Part shown: positions 1 to 10,313 of the stretch, in pieces
Layout of the letters: the number at the start of each line of letters is the position of its first letter
Position numbering within the stretch: position 1 is the stretch's first letter
Assembly: GCA_014529385.2 (NCBI GenBank)
Contig: CM043960.1
Span: forward strand, 30,629,396-30,693,395
DNA length: 64,000 nucleotides
Direction: 5' to 3'
From: Adiantum capillus-veneris
Taxonomy: Eukaryota; Streptophyta; Polypodiopsida; Polypodiales; Pteridaceae
Notes under the pieces: model-generated
Database searches by the model: none
What the model saw: the letters and a program-made list of their open reading frames with translations, nothing else
What the model was told of the DNA's origin: nothing
Translations under genes and position numbers: made by a program

Positions 1-19
1 AAGGCTATATAAAAGAAAT

Positions 20-270
20 CGAGACTGGATATTGCTTTTATGAATTAACCCTGAAGAAAAGGAACAATACCTAAGTCAAGCACATGTTACCATAGTAGGA
101 CTTCACTTTGCGGAAGCCCAAACTATGTAACGAATCTTAAGACTTGGAGTATTTTGGCCGACTATGAGGAGAGATGTTAGATCTTTTGTAAAAGATTTCC
201 CTCAATGTCAAAAACAACCACCCATTCCTCATGTAACATTGTTTCAAATGTCACCTGTTCCAAAGTGGAG
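20..270 (+). pseudogene. Degenerate extra integrase zinc-binding (H2C2) segment
   Basis: In frame with stops, this reads as an integrase N-terminal zinc-binding motif: a His-x-His pair around AHVTIVGLHF, then GVFWPTMRRDVRSFVKDF, then PQCQ. The first Cys of the expected CxxC is Phe, so zinc binding is lost. It continues into PKWSNYLV, which resembles the start of an integrase core (usually kWgiDlvGpl), but the core then breaks off. A second, better H2C2 motif follows at 455-592. Normal Ty3 pol has one such motif, so this is either a local duplication or a recombination joint. The window starts inside the element, so RT and RNase H are not seen. Confidence 0.5.
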
Positions 271-1567
271 TAATTATCTGGTTACTTACTTATCGAGCCA
301 AACATTTCCTGAGGATATGAGTAAACGCTGTCAAAGAGCAATTGAAACTGAAGCAAGAGACTATGCTCTTATTGGGAACCAATTGTATCGGAGAGGTAAA
401 GATTAACATTTGCGTCTTTGTGCAAATGAAAACGAGTATATTCCGATTATAGAACAAGCACATGCTGGATTAGCTACAGGTCACTTTTCTAGTGAGACCA
501 CCGCAAGAGCAATCTTGATGGCAGGCATATGGTGGCCAACACTTTTTGTAGATGCCAAAGAATATGTTCGAAGGTGTGATGCTTGTCAATGAGCAAAAAT
601 GCAACACGAGTAGACAACATGCCCTAAGACCAATGATGGGGACTAGAGACTTTGCAAAATGGGCTATATATTTTGTTGGACCGATACAACCACCTGCTTA
701 TAGAACCCAAGCTCAATATATCATTGTAGCTATGGACTATTTGACCAAGTGGGATGAGGCTAAAGCGACTCAAAAGAATGATGCCAGAACCACTGCTGCA
801 TTCTTATATGAGTATGTATTCACGAGATATGGAATGCCAATAGAGATTGTCAGTGATCGGGGAACTCATTTCCTCGATGAGGTAATAGAGTATTTGCTTA
901 ATGATTTTATGATCATCCATAACAAATCAGCTCCCTATCACCCACAAACAAACAGACAAGTTGAGCATACGAATAAAATTCTTAGCTTGGTACTGACCAA
1001 AGTGGTTAGTTCAGGAAGGACAGACTGGGAAATGAATCTCCATGCTGCTCTATGGGCTTATCGAATTTCATTCAAAACAGCTCTTAATGCTACACACTTT
1101 AACCTTGTTTATGGTCTTGATGTCATACTTCCAATATAATTTCTATTACCGACATTAAGGGTAGCATAGAATCTTGAGTGGACAGCTGGACATGAATTAT
1201 CAGAAAGACTTGAAGATTTGGAAAAGCTAGACAAGCAAAGGCTAACTGCTGTAGCTCATATCTATGCACAGAAGCGGAAACAAAAAAAGTTTTTTGATTC
1301 CCACTTAATCACAAAAATCTTCAAAAAGGGGACTTAGTTTTAGTCTATTCCCTTAAGCAACACATTCCAAAGTTTAAGAAAAATGAAAATGGACCATTTA
1401 CAATTGAAGATGTATCTCCAAGTGGAGCTGTAAAATTGTCCACCCTAGATGGTGAACCAATGGCTAATTGGATTAGTGGATGTCATTTAAAGAAATACAA
1501 TTTGCTACTAACCAATGAATTGTTGGAGAGAATGCATGTAGCCAAACAAAGGAAGATCAAGCGATAG
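270..1567 (+). pseudogene. Ty3-type integrase (pol C-terminal part), broken
   Basis: Integrase inserts the retroelement cDNA into host DNA. The H2C2 zinc motif is at 455-592 (QAHAGLATGHF ... RRCDACQ). The catalytic core lies at about 624-1136 with all three acidic residues visible: Asp in VAMDYLTKW, Asp in IVSDRGTHF, Glu in RQVEHTNK. A GPY/F-like C-terminal domain follows (GDLVLVYSLKQHIPKF, SPSGAVKLSTLDGEP). It is split by a frameshift between the zinc motif and the core, stops near 590, 1137 and 1168, another frameshift near 1325, and TAG at 1565. After that TAG the frame continues straight into the protease-like domain below. Element D has the same arrangement on the other strand. Confidence 0.85.
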
Positions 1568-2335
1568 CAGGTTATTGATGAAGCCCAAGAGGAAGCTAGA
1601 CTTTGGGTACTCAAGCGTGAAGTTGCTCTCAAGAATCAACAGAAACCGATTCCCATCAACACTTTGGAACTAGATGATCAACAATGGGAATTACCTAAAG
1701 ACGTAGTTTCAACATATGACGACTGGTTAGATGGAATGGATCCGCGCATCAAAGTACAACTCAACAATCATAGCACCAATGCTTTGGTAGACACATGAGC
1801 TAGAGCGAATGCAGTCAGTTATTCCACATACAAGAAGGCAACAAGTCAAGCATTGACAGCCGGAATAGCGACAATCAAAGGATGCAACAAGAATCCAACT
1901 CCAACATTGGGAGTAGTCAACTTGAACGTGGTAGTACATGGATGTTCATGTCCGCATCAGTTTGTATGCTTGCCAGATGAACACATGAATGAGACGATGA
2001 TCCTTGGAATTCCGTGGATGTGTCATACAAAGCAGTACCAGATTGGGATACGAATCAGCTAAAGCTATCACCTAAAGGAGGGCAACTCATTGTTCCAATT
2101 GCACCAAGCAAGGATGAATGGAAAAGAAGCAATCAGCAGACCAATCCATGAAGCCAATCTTCTCCATCCCCTCGACAATCAAATGCTACAGGTAGCATGC
2201 AAGGAGTCAGGCAGATTTGGGTACCAAAAGCACAGCTTAAGGATAAACCAATTCAGATCTGGGTGCCTAAAACTTCACCGAAGAAACAAAAGAAGGTTCC
2301 ACACAAAATCGAGTATCTCCGAGCAAGGAACCTAA
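1568..2335 (+). pseudogene. PR2: retropepsin-like domain fused after integrase, copy 1
   Basis: The integrase frame continues through a charged linker to an aspartic-protease signature: MDPRIKVQL, then NALVDT followed by a TGA stop where Gly is expected (ALVDTGA-type active site), then ANAVSYSTY, and finally ETMILGIPWM, matching the ILG motif near the retropepsin C-terminus. Gag-pol protease normally lies before RT, so this is a second, post-integrase domain. A frameshift near 2025 is followed by a homologous stretch (YKAVPDWD) and by IWVPK-type tryptophan repeats at about 2215-2270. Breaks: TGA at 1796 and the frameshift. The assignment rests on motif pattern and on similar domains at 25.6-26.6 kb and 50.5-51.9 kb. 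Confidence 0.6.
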
Positions 2336-2336
2336 C

Positions 2337-2786
2337 ATGAAACGGGTTTGGAAGAAAAAGGAGCACTTATCTTCTCCACAAACCACGAAACCAATCAAAC
2401 AGTGGCAAGTTAAGTCTCAACAATCTCTAACACACCATGCAGCACCAAGCCGACCGAGCTACCAATGGCGAGAAAAAGCTCGACAACAGTCTAACGTGCT
2501 ACCAATAGCTCAAGCAATCAGTGTGCTAAAACACCCTAATGGTACAATCAAACAGAGAGCACAAAAGCTACAAGATTTGCTTTTTGGAAGACATCAGCAG
2601 CAAACCTCGACATCAGAAACCCTTGAGTTAATTACTCAAGACCCAGCTCTTGCACAACATATTGGTTTGAATTGCATTGATCTTCATATCATGGTAGAGC
2701 CAATCATGGCTATGCATAGACATCAGCAGCAAACCTCGAGATCGGAAACCCTTGAGTTAATTACTCAAGACCCAGCTCTTGCATAG
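2337..2786 (+). pseudogene. Basic Trp/Gln-rich tail after PR2
   Basis: An open stretch of 149 codons starts one base after the stop ending the PR2 reading frame, so it is probably the C-terminal tail of the same polyprotein after a frameshift. It is basic and rich in Gln, Ser and Trp (RVWKKK, KQWQVKSQQ). It ends in a tandem-duplicated segment in which the motif TSETLELITQDPALA occurs twice. I do not recognise a domain. The tail of element A's PR2 ORF has a similar basic, Gln-rich character. Confidence 0.35.
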
Positions 2787-2851
2787 CATAGCATATTGGT
2801 TTGAATTGCATTGATCTTCATATCATGGTAGATCCAATCATGGCTACGCAT
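2589..2851 (+). repeat. Tandem duplication, units 129 and 134 bp
   Basis: Two adjacent near-identical copies start with AGACATCAGCAGCAAACC at 2589 and 2718. The first unit is 129 bp, a multiple of three, so the duplication keeps frame; the second carries a 5 bp insertion (CATAG) that breaks it. Confidence 0.9.
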
Positions 2852-2859
2852 AGACACAA

Positions 2860-3300
2860 TTGTTCAACCCATGCACGCAATCGTCCCGAAGTACGCCACC
2901 TAGGAGGGGTGGAAGGGCACTAAGTGAAGGGCACTAAGTACTAAGTAATTAAGGGCAATGTTTGAAGAGGGAGGAAAAAGTTCCATGTTAACGTGTGATT
3001 TTTTGCAAAATTACCTAATAATGCCCTTATAATTCATCAACAAGGGAAAATTCATTTATAATATCTTCCTGATGAGTGTAAATAGTATATTTACTATCAG
3101 AAAATCATCGAAAATAGTCCCTTGTTGGGTATTTTTCATCATTTTTGTTGATAAGGAGGCTTAAAAATGGAGAAATCCAACAAAAAACAATAAAGCTATG
3201 TTTTTAAAGTGATTTTCTTAATTATTGGATTTTTACTTTACTTTTTTAGAAAATTTTGTTATTTTCTTTGATTTTTTCAAATAAACAGGTCAAAATTAAA
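2860..3300. other. Non-coding, probable 3' end of the first element
   Basis: AT-rich and without coding potential. A purine-rich stretch near 2900-2935 (AGGAGGGGTGGAAGGG) could be a polypurine tract, which would put a 3' LTR just after it, but I found no matching second LTR and cannot set a boundary. Confidence 0.3.
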
Positions 3301-5149
3301 AATAAATAGCAAGAAAGCTCAGATGGTAAAATTGAAGACACGATGGTGATCAGAAGGACAAGGCAGACATTCACAAAAATTCTCAATAAAATCAGAAGAC
3401 GGAAGCTGAAAGCCTAAATTAGGCGGCTAGGCCTACTTTTGCAAAATTCTTGCAGAATGAGCTACAGGAATCCGATCAGAGAAATTTTTTTCTCTAACAT
3501 AGATTTTACGGCCTAGTAGGACTAACGGGGAAGTCTAGGGAAATTTGGTTCGGGAAGTCCAGGTATAGATATCCATTGTAGGCTAAAACCACTTCATTTT
3601 CACTTGGAGCCTTTGCAGAGAGAGATTTCGGCCTCTTTCGCGCGACATTTTTTCGGAGCCCACAGTTGACCTTTTTCAGCACCATCTCACACGAGACATG
3701 AGGGGTAAGTTCTTTACTCGATAATGATCCATTTTATACGGCCGGTAGCTAGTCTAAAGCCTTAGAAAAAACCCTAGAAATCGAACAGTGCAAGAAGATC
3801 TACGACCTAAAACTGAACATAGCGGCCTGCCAGCTTGATTAAATCGGATGGGATTTGAACCATAGCATGCCCTAACATAATAGAACCTTTCTATACCATC
3901 AGATGACCATTTGGCTGGGGTCAAGGGGGTCCCAGTAGAAAAGTTAGGTTTTTGGCAAATATCAAAATTCCGACCTGACTTCACAAATGGCTTGCTAATG
4001 AGGTCCATATACAATGTATATGATTGATTTGGTGAAATCCATCAAGCAAGGCCCTCGAAAAGCAAAAAACGGCTCGAAGGTTACAAAGCGTCAAATTCGA
4101 CATACAAGGCCAAACTGACTCCAAACGAGGCAGAATTGGACAGATAGCTTCATGACTATGTTACGGACAAGTCCAAAGCCTCAAAGTTGACCGACCAACC
4201 CAACAGACAGAGTAATCACAAAAAACGGTGATTTCAGAGTTGATATAGCAAAAAGTGATGCCAGCATGATCAAACTTGGTCAAATTCAATTTAGGACTTG
4301 TATTAGGTATATGAAACATGTCTAAGTCAAAATTTGTGAGTTTTACAAAGTTTTTGTCACTGAAGTTAATAATCGCGATTATTTCTTTTGGTTCAGTTTG
4401 CTTGGAGATTGTCAAATCACCTCACCTATCATGTGTACACACCTATTACATGACAAAAATCAAGTATGAGCCAAAATGACCACCCATTACTTGTAAAATT
4501 ACCAAAAAACGCAAAGAAGTCTTTGCAAGCCAAATTTTGGGTTATGGACAACTTTTCTTGATCCAAATCACCTCATATATCATACCCAAGGTCTATACCA
4601 TGCCTAGGACCAATTTGCACCAAAAAATATCAATTTTGGAAGAAAAGTTAATAATCGCGATTATTTACTTTTTGGTCAAAATTAGGGAATTTTTATATTT
4701 GGCCATCATACATCCAAAGTACATGTTGTGATAAGCCCACTAGTCAACTTTGAATCAGTTTGGAGTTCAAAATCTCAGATTTCCTTTGTATCTACTATTT
4801 CAGAGACCTAAAGCCAAAATCTGGTACCATTTTCAACTTGTGCATCCAAATGAGCCCATATTTCACTCAGAGATTGTATTTGGCTTATACTTCAAGCTTA
4901 TAAAGCCAAGTTTGCAAAAAGTTGAAAATTTTTCTCAGCTATAAATAATTGTGATTATTTACTTTGGTTGTAAATTTTTGTTTTGACCATACAGTTTTGT
5001 TCCTTGCATGATTTTATGCATCTTTGCTTGTTCAAAAATTGATTTGAAGCAATTTGGACCAGATTATCAGCATTTCAGTCTAAAGGGACATTCCAGAGGA
5101 AAATCTGACAAATCTGCTAACTTTGCACTCTATTCACTGAACGGGAGCA
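3300..5149 (+). other. Leader-like non-coding region of element X with periodic palindromes
   Basis: No supported gene. It precedes the giant ORF at 5150 and contains three copies of a palindromic motif about 285 bp apart (next entry), with loosely repeated text between them. In base composition and architecture it matches the leader after the PBS at 10296. A possible splice acceptor (pyrimidine-rich, then CCATACAG) lies near 4990. A 5' LTR for X was not found. Confidence 0.5.
4368..4965. repeat. Palindrome array 1 (AATAATCGCGATTATT type)
   Basis: Three copies: 4368-4383 (16 bp perfect), 4645-4670 (26 bp with one mismatched pair, arms ending in AAG/CTT) and about 4941-4965 (core changed to TTGTGA). 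Centres are near 4375, 4657 and 4951, spacing 282 and about 293 bp. The same motif recurs at 10951-11546 and 13306. Confidence 0.85.
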
Positions 5150-8100
5150 ATGCAAGCTGCGGAGAAGGCCAAGAAGAAGCTAAACCAAAAAGAGAAACTA
5201 CAAGAACTGCCTGCGTATCAACTGGACCCCGAGTCAGTCAAGGCAGCAAAAGCATCCTATCTTTCTAAAGAACAGCTGGAAGAACACCACACCACGGTCT
5301 TCACTGGTAGATTCAAGAGTGAAGAAGGGCATTGGGTGGAGTTGCAACTCCTGCCTAAAGAGGTCTATGATGTAGCTGCAAAGCCAGAAACCAAAGAGGC
5401 TAACCGTAGGTTGGGGCTCAGGAATTTCTACGAACAAGAGCCTTGCGGAGTGGACTTTCAGAAAGCTTACGAGCTTCTGTCCACAATTTTTGAAGACGGA
5501 ACCACCCAGATATCAGAAACCCAAGGGAACAAGGTTGAGGTAGTAATCACAAAAGAAATAGTGGCAGAGGCACTCAGACTGCCCATTGAAGGAATGACCA
5601 TGCGAGCAAGAGACATGAAAATCGTGGGTACATTTACCAAGGAAACAGCCGTGGCCACATTCGCTGATCTTATCCACAAACAGGTGGAAGAGCCAGCTCG
5701 TCTGTACCATCAACACTTTCATTTTTTGGCAAAAAGGCCACCAAGGTACACGACACCAAATCACGCCGTGGCCACCACCTTTACTCAGATTCTTAAGTCA
5801 ACAACAAGGCAGCCTATGGACCACGCGCAGTATGTCTTGACAACCTTGAAGGGCACCCACAAGGAGGGTAAAATAACATACTTGGGCACGCTAGAAGTGT
5901 TTACAAGAATAGCCTATCATGCCATCGGCATGGCTGATAACCTACTGCCTGCTATCTCTGATCAGAATACATGGATCTTGGCAGCACAACCCTCTCCAAG
6001 AGCTACAAGATCAGGTAAAAGATCATTTAAATCAGGTGATGAATCAGATGACAGCTCACCAGAGTGGCACAGCAGTGAGAGCTCTGACAACGAAGAAAAG
6101 AGAGCTCGAAGGGAAGAGATGAAGAGGAAAGCTGTGGCTGCCCACCAAGAGGAGCCAAATAAAAAACAAACGCGTTTCGAAAGAGAAAAACAAGCTTACC
6201 AGCGCAGTAGGCAAGCACAAGGAAAAGACCCAAAAAAGTGGGTACCCACATGATTGAACGGACCTCGAACAAAGCATCATACAAGAAAAGAGACAGATGA
6301 TCCAAAAGAATATTTGGAAAGAATGTACCAAGAGGCCGAAGCCCTAAAGCTGAAAGAGGCAGAAGAAGCGGCAAAGAAAGCTGAGGAAACGACTACTCAA
6401 GAGCAAAGCCAGGCATCTCTCCGACCCACCTCACCACCGCCGGAACAACAGGACCATCCCATGCCTAACCCACCACCATCACCACCAGGCCAAGGTACCA
6501 ATGAAGAAACAAAGACTGAAAAAGAAAAAGATTCTGAATTCACCTAACAAACAGAAGCTACACAAAAAGCTGGCCACACCAAAGGGCATGAGGAAAAAGA
6601 AGCCGAGCCAGAACCGGAGCAGGCCACAGAAGAAACTCTAAAGCAGACGAAAGAAACTGATAAGGAAGTAGATACAGAAAAAGGGCATACCACTACACAT
6701 GAGACGGAGCCTGAGCCAGAGAAGACAGAAAGGCTAGCAGCGACGGTAAGGGTTGAGACCACAGCATCTACTTCCACTCAGTCAGGAATTTCCGAGGCAT
6801 CAAAACCTCAGGATGGCCAAGGAGAAGAACAACCATCTACCTCTACAGAACCACCAATACCTACAACACAGCAAGAAGCAACACATGAGACTGCAGGCAC
6901 ATCCCAACTAGCAAGACAAGAGGAGTGGCAGTCCAATGACAATGTTATTTGACAAGTAAACAAGTATGCAAGGCAGATGCAAGACATGACAGAGAAACTC
7001 CGCTCAGCAGCCTTAAACTACAGCACAAAGGCCAAGGAACTATAAATGGTCATCGATGCTCTTCAAGGAGAGCTCGAAGACAGGATGATTATCATCATTG
7101 ATCTCCAAAGGCAAGTGCAGGAGCTAAAGACAGAAGCGGAACAACATCAGATAACCAGGGACACACAACAAATAAAAATGGAGGAGTTAGGTGACCTCCT
7201 CACTAAATTATCTGATGCTTGCAAGGTAAAAGACGAGAAGCTGATAGAAGTCACAAATAAACTTCTTACAACCTCTCTATCAGCTCAAAAAATTCAAGTG
7301 CAGCTAGATGCGGGCCAATGCTTCACTGCAATATTCCGAATAGAGAATCAATGATTAGGCCATATTCTTGCGGCAAATCAGAAAAAATCCAGTGGCCTTG
7401 ATCAAGGGAACTGATGAAGTGTACAAGGCACTTGAAAAGAAAAACAAGGATTTAGAACTGGAATTAAAGCTTGAACAGTCACAGCGCAGAGACCTGGCAC
7501 TGATGCGGGTTTAAAGAGAGGAGGAGCTCCTAAAGGAGATAGCAGAACTCAAACGGATAAATCAGCTTCTCAGAGATGGAAAGCGAGACACGCAGGAAGA
7601 GGCATGCATTTTAGAGACGCCCCAAATAAACATTCCCTCGGTCTCATTTGCTGAATTTGAGACGCAGTCCACAACAGAGCCGAGTGGTGATGAAGACTTT
7701 CAAGTTCACATCACAGACAAAGATACAGTGCCAATGGTCCAGCTGTCAAAAGCTGAAGAAGACGCACTGAAAGAGAAAATCACCTTAGAGGTGGATGAGC
7801 AGTGAAAGGCTGCTATGGATTGGGAGTTGAGAGTTTTACACTCTGTCAACGTCACTCAACTCACTCCCAATCAAATCAACGCTCAATGGAACCAACTATC
7901 CCTGCCGTACCCTCTCATCAAGGTAGAACTTTTACAGGTAAAAGAAAAGTTGTACAAGGATATGCAAGAAGATGGCGCATATAAAGACCACCCAAAGTGG
8001 AGGTTAAGTTGGCTGAACAAGAATCCGAGATACCTAATTTTGTTTGCAAGAGCACCTGTAGCCTTACAAAAAGATCCAACATTTTGTCTTGTACCCAGAG

Positions 8101-8702
8101 TAAGGACATGGCAAGCGCATGAAGCACTACAGAAGAAGAGGCCAACTTGGCTCAACTTCCCCAGGCTGCCAGCTCCAGAGAGAGGCCAAGTGACGAAGGA
8201 ATACATGGTGAAAAACCTAACGAGAACCATGTCATTCTTCAAGAGTCTGTCAGATCTCTCATGTGCAATTCTATATAAGATCTGCAGGATGCTACTCACA
8301 TGCATACAAGTTTTCAATGATCCTGAGCAGACAGGAGCCCCATGGTTCTCATTCTTGGAAGGAAACAAAGGCCTATGTTACAATCTGAGTGGGCAACCTT
8401 CAGAAGAAATGCTTTACGGATTCTATGCCAGATGCATGTTCCTGCCCTCGCATAATATACTAGCCTTTGAAGAAGCATTCTACACTGGATTCTTCACCTG
8501 GCGAACGAAGATATTTTCACCGGTGATAAGCAACCTCACATCCAGATTTGTAGGCTACTCTGCGGTGGAACTGAAGAATCAAGTCACCATGCAATTTTTG
8601 CAAGTGCCTGACAAAGAATGAAGAATCAGATACCAAAAGGCACTGGAAGCACTTAAAGACCACCTTGCCTGCCGTTAACCCGAAGACTACTTCAGCCCAT
8701 AA
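5150..8702 (+). pseudogene. Giant extra ORF of element X (about 1180 codons, broken)
   Basis: One long coding region: frame 2 from the ATG at 5150 to about 7354, then one frameshift and frame 0 to a TAA at 8700. Internal stops lie at about 6251, 6545, 6950, 7043, 7510, 7802 and 8619. Parts in order: an N-terminal domain (residues about 1-270, with VVITKEIVAEALRLPIEG), a Lys/Glu/Pro-rich charged linker (about 280-600), a long coiled coil (about 600-830), and a C-terminal domain of about 290 residues ending in RYQKALEALKDHLACR and DYFSP. A polypurine tract and LTR follow at once, so it sits where env-like ORFs sit in Athila-type elements. The N-terminal pattern loosely recalls the 'putative plant transposon protein' class; that is a guess. 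A second copy's C-terminus is at 63896-64000. Confidence 0.7.
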
Positions 8703-8726
8703 AGCTATGTCAAGGGATGACACAGG

Positions 8727-8740
8727 CGATGAGGGGGAAA
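8727..8740 (+). promoter_or_regulatory. Polypurine tract of element X
   Basis: GATGAGGGGGAAA directly precedes the LTR start and follows the ORF stop by 25 bp. In the minus-strand copy the equivalent is GAGGAGGGATGGAA. It would prime plus-strand DNA synthesis. Confidence 0.65.
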
Positions 8741-9649
8741 TTTTAGCAGCAAGCTAACGCGAACACCATTTTTTGGAGTTCTCCTTGCAAAACAATTATT
8801 ATTTTGATAAATCGAGAATATTGTAACTCCTATTTTCTTGGTAAACTTTGTAATTAATGAGCCGGGGCTACAAGCTTCTAGATTGTATCAGCGAGTCAAT
8901 TCCGAGCTTTGGTAGAACTCCAGATTATTAGTTTTGACCACTCAAAAACCTTGGGTAAGATATAAAAGCCAATTTTTGTAAGTTTTTGGATAAGAAATAC
9001 ACAACGTGAGCTAATGGCACTCACTCCTCTCCTTCTCGCGCTTCCTACTCCCTCTCCGGTTGTCACATTGTGATTGCGTTTGTTGCATTACAACTGCAGG
9101 TAAGAGCTCTACGCATTGATATAAGCCATTCACAGTATTTTGTAGCTTTTGGCGTTGTCGATCCGCGGCCCAATTTCATCATAACTAAGAATCTACACTT
9201 TTAAATCGAAAACTAAGCATATGCGGGGTATTGGGGTATCATTGCTAAGCATTTAGATGCATTCTGGGTAAAAAACGACTAGGTAAAAAACCCACTGCTG
9301 TTAATAATTGCGATTTTGGAACTTGACCTAAAGTGGTATTTGAGGCCAAAGGCATGTGTGCTTAGGTCTTATAAAGTTGTCTTAGAAGTTTCGTTACGTT
9401 TGGATGTCATTTGATGTTGTAACGGATGTGATTTTCTTGCCGATGAGCGATTGGCTTTTGGTGATTTCAGTCACTTGAGTGTAGCTTGAGTTAGATGCGA
9501 GTTGTTAGTTGTTTTCTAGAAGATTGACAACCTCTTATAGCCTCTATGCACTAGTCAAGTCAACTTCGTCCCATAGTTTGACAAATTAATCGTGGTTCTC
9601 ACTAATACTCCAATAAGATAGGATGGTGAAGTTAGACACGCGTCCCACA
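8741..9649 (+). mobile_element. 3' LTR of element X (about 909 bp)
   Basis: Boundaries come from comparison with the inverted copy at 62959-63856: both start right after a purine tract and end in CGTCCCACA. The copy here starts TT where the other has TG. A TATA box (TATAAAAG) is at 8961-8968, conserved in the other copy. A strong splice-donor-like CAG|GTAAG lies at 9097-9104, also conserved. The 60-bp block shared with element A's LTRs is at 9523-9582. It is the 3' LTR of X because the ORF and polypurine tract lie upstream. Confidence 0.75.
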
Positions 9650-10293
9650 TGCAATTTCAATTTTTGTGCATTTTTGTGTTGATTTTTAGTTTACTCTACA
9701 ATACTATTACTCCCATCAAAGGCATCATTGCCTTGTGCAACTAGTGTGTATGTGAAACCATTGTTGAGAGCCATCCGTCGACCTTCTACTTGTTTTAATC
9801 AGGCCTCATATGTGCAAGTAATCGGCCGATTAATTTTACAAAATAAATGCTCTTTCAACCGTTGGAATTTCTTGCACTGCAACAGTTCATGCTTGTGTGT
9901 GTGTGTGTTACTTTCGAGGTAAGAAATGACTAGGTCAAAATCTCACTGCTGCTGTTAATAATCGCATTTTTTGCAACTCATCAAAAGTGAGATTTGACAC
10001 CATAAGCATGTGTGCTTAGGTCTTATATACTTGTCCTAGAAGTTTAATAGCATTCACATGTCGTTTGATGCTGTAATGATCATGGTTTGATTGTCGATTA
10101 GCGACTAGCTTTTGATGACTTAGGTCATTTGAGTGTAGCTTGGGTTAGATGCAATTTGTATGTTTTTTTTCAAGGGATTGATACCCTCTTGTAGCCTCTA
10201 TGCACTAGTCAAGTCAGCTTCGTCCCATGGATTGACAATTATGTTCGCTATGTCTGCAATAAGATAAGAGTGAAGTTAGGAAACCCATCCACA
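9650..10293 (+). mobile_element. Truncated second LTR of a related element (5' LTR end)
   Basis: From about 9925 this repeats 9275-9649 in diverged form (GACTAGGTCAAAA, AGCATGTGTGCTTAGGTCTTATA, the 60-bp block at 10177-10236) and ends in CATCCACA two bases before a PBS. It is therefore the end of a 5' LTR. The first part (9650-9925) is unlike the X LTR and includes a short GT run near 9896. No TG start is evident, so the left end is probably truncated. Confidence 0.6.
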
Positions 10294-10295
10294 TT

Positions 10296-10313
10296 TGGCG
10301 TGGTTGTCGGGGA
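10296..10313 (+). promoter_or_regulatory. Primer-binding site, tRNA-Asp type (diverged)
   Basis: TGGCGTGGTTGTCGGGGA matches the complement of the plant tRNA-Asp 3' end (TGGCGCCGTTGCCGGGGA) with three differences and lies two bases after the LTR end. It is followed by GATGAATAGACCTAAACTAG, similar to the text after element A's PBS. Confidence 0.7.

Noticed and set aside
2900-2935. Purine-rich stretch as a firm polypurine tract and LTR start
   Set aside because: No second LTR copy found to confirm the boundary.
5234-6374. Minus-strand open frames opposite the giant extra ORF (5234-5437, 5467-5764, 6027-6374, 6544-6777)
   Set aside because: Mirror frames of the purine-rich coding strand; no start context or domain, and the plus strand has the consistent protein signal.
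5150-8702. Calling the giant extra ORF an envelope gene
   Set aside because: Position fits env-like ORFs, but I see no signal peptide, transmembrane segment or cleavage site; the coiled coil and charged linker argue otherwise.
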